64,000 bases of DNA, taken from positions 4,060-68,059 of the forward strand of contig CAZEEG010000015.1 of NCBI GenBank assembly GCA_964511065.1. The letters are read 5' to 3'. Under the pieces are notes generated by a model. It was given only the letters and a program-made list of their open reading frames with translations. It was not told where the DNA came from and did no database searches. The DNA is from CALBRZ01 sp964511065 (GTDB lineage Bacteria > Planctomycetota > Planctomycetia > Pirellulales > S012-138). Shown here piece by piece: positions 63,741-64,000 of the stretch. The position numbers and the translations under genes are program-made. How positions within the stretch are numbered: the first letter of the stretch is position 1; every line of letters starts with the position of its first letter.

Positions 63741-64000
63741 TCAGGCCACCAGGTACAGCAAAGGGAACAAGAATACCCATACGATATCGACAAAGTGCCA
63801 ATACAACCCACATATCTCGACCGGCGTGTAATACTCCGAGTGGAACTTCCCCCGGATGGCTCCCACGAGCAGCGCTGTGAAGATGCCCAGGCCAATAATC
63901 ATGTGTAGCGCATGGAAGCCGGTCATGGCGAAGTACACGGAGAAGAACAGCTCGACCTGCCGGATCCGGCTGGAGTCCGCAAACGATTCATCGAACGGGT
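63741..64000 (-). CDS. cytochrome c oxidase subunit III (partial, 5' end outside window)
   Basis: The C-terminal about 85 residues of a haem-copper oxidase subunit III are present; the 5' part is beyond the right edge. RQVELFFSVYFAMTGFHALHMIIGLG carries the conserved GFHxxHxxxG motif, and EICGLYWHFVDIVWVFLFPLLYLV is the final helix with the typical WHFVDIVW sequence. It is followed at 22 bp by the subunit IV gene. The whole set (subunits I and II) should lie to the right. Confidence 0.95.
   Translation of the reverse strand, partial: PFDESFADSSRIRQVELFFSVYFAMTGFHALHMIIGLGIFTALLVGAIRGKFHSEYYTPVEICGLYWHFVDIVWVFLFPLLYLVA

Noticed and set aside
63107..63880. 257-residue plus-strand frame over the cytochrome oxidase genes
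   Set aside because: Antisense to subunits IV and III, which match their families.

Overview
The window is high-GC bacterial DNA, probably from a Planctomycetota (Pirellulales-like) genome. This is an inference from the gene mix: P- and L-ring flagellar genes of a diderm cell, several Tat-secreted proteins of unknown role, small Cys- and His-rich secreted proteins, many short stress-type membrane proteins, and long untranslated gaps with no recognisable transcription factor. A run of ten N at 56671-56680 shows it is a draft assembly. There are no insertion sequences, prophage genes, CRISPR arrays or rRNA genes; one tRNA (Gln, UUG) is present.

Layout. 1-3377 (minus): a MacAB-type exporter (permease cut by the window edge, ATPase, HlyD-like adaptor). 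4019-4971 (minus): a secreted HMA metal-binding protein and a Cys-containing lipoprotein. 5293-6585: MgtE. 6987-9572: a secreted His-rich protein, dapA on the opposite strand, and a secreted Cys/Gly/Tyr-rich protein ending at a clear terminator. 9735-24010: an M14 metallopeptidase, a beta-helix protein, a zinc-ribbon membrane protein, a Tat protein coupled to MgtC, MmgE/PrpD, a DUF3500 Tat protein, a membrane protein and a radical SAM enzyme. 24272-26539: a large secreted protein of unknown function, then the tRNA. 27169-30187: GlsB-type membrane protein, Pro-rich membrane protein, FHA protein, and the start of lutCBA (29567-32451). 32708-38633 (minus): a HEAT/discoidin-like lipoprotein and all four dTDP-L-rhamnose genes in the order rfbA-rfbD-rfbB-rfbC. 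39061-40134: a PilZ-like protein and ribosomal protein L28.

40626-51751 is an uninterrupted flagellar rod/ring/hook-junction cluster, flgF-flgG-flgA-flgH-flgI-flgJ-flgN-flgK-flgL, with an exceptionally long FlgL. It is followed by a class A beta-lactamase-like hydrolase and a rhomboid protease. 55105-58514 holds seven small membrane or stress-type proteins (DUF1328, CsbD joined to a DUF883-like tail, holin-like and others), followed by an AI-2E/PerM family transporter. The window closes with an acidic protein, a membrane-anchored tyrosine/dual-specificity phosphatase, and cytochrome c oxidase subunits IV and III.

The most interesting signal is regulatory. Sites of the sigma-54 form GG-N10-GC lie just upstream of flgF, the GlsB-type gene, the DUF1328 gene and the CsbD-DUF883 gene, with a weaker one in the next gap. 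This suggests that an RpoN programme links flagellar assembly to a set of small envelope-stress proteins. The idea rests on motif matching by eye and needs a genome-wide test.
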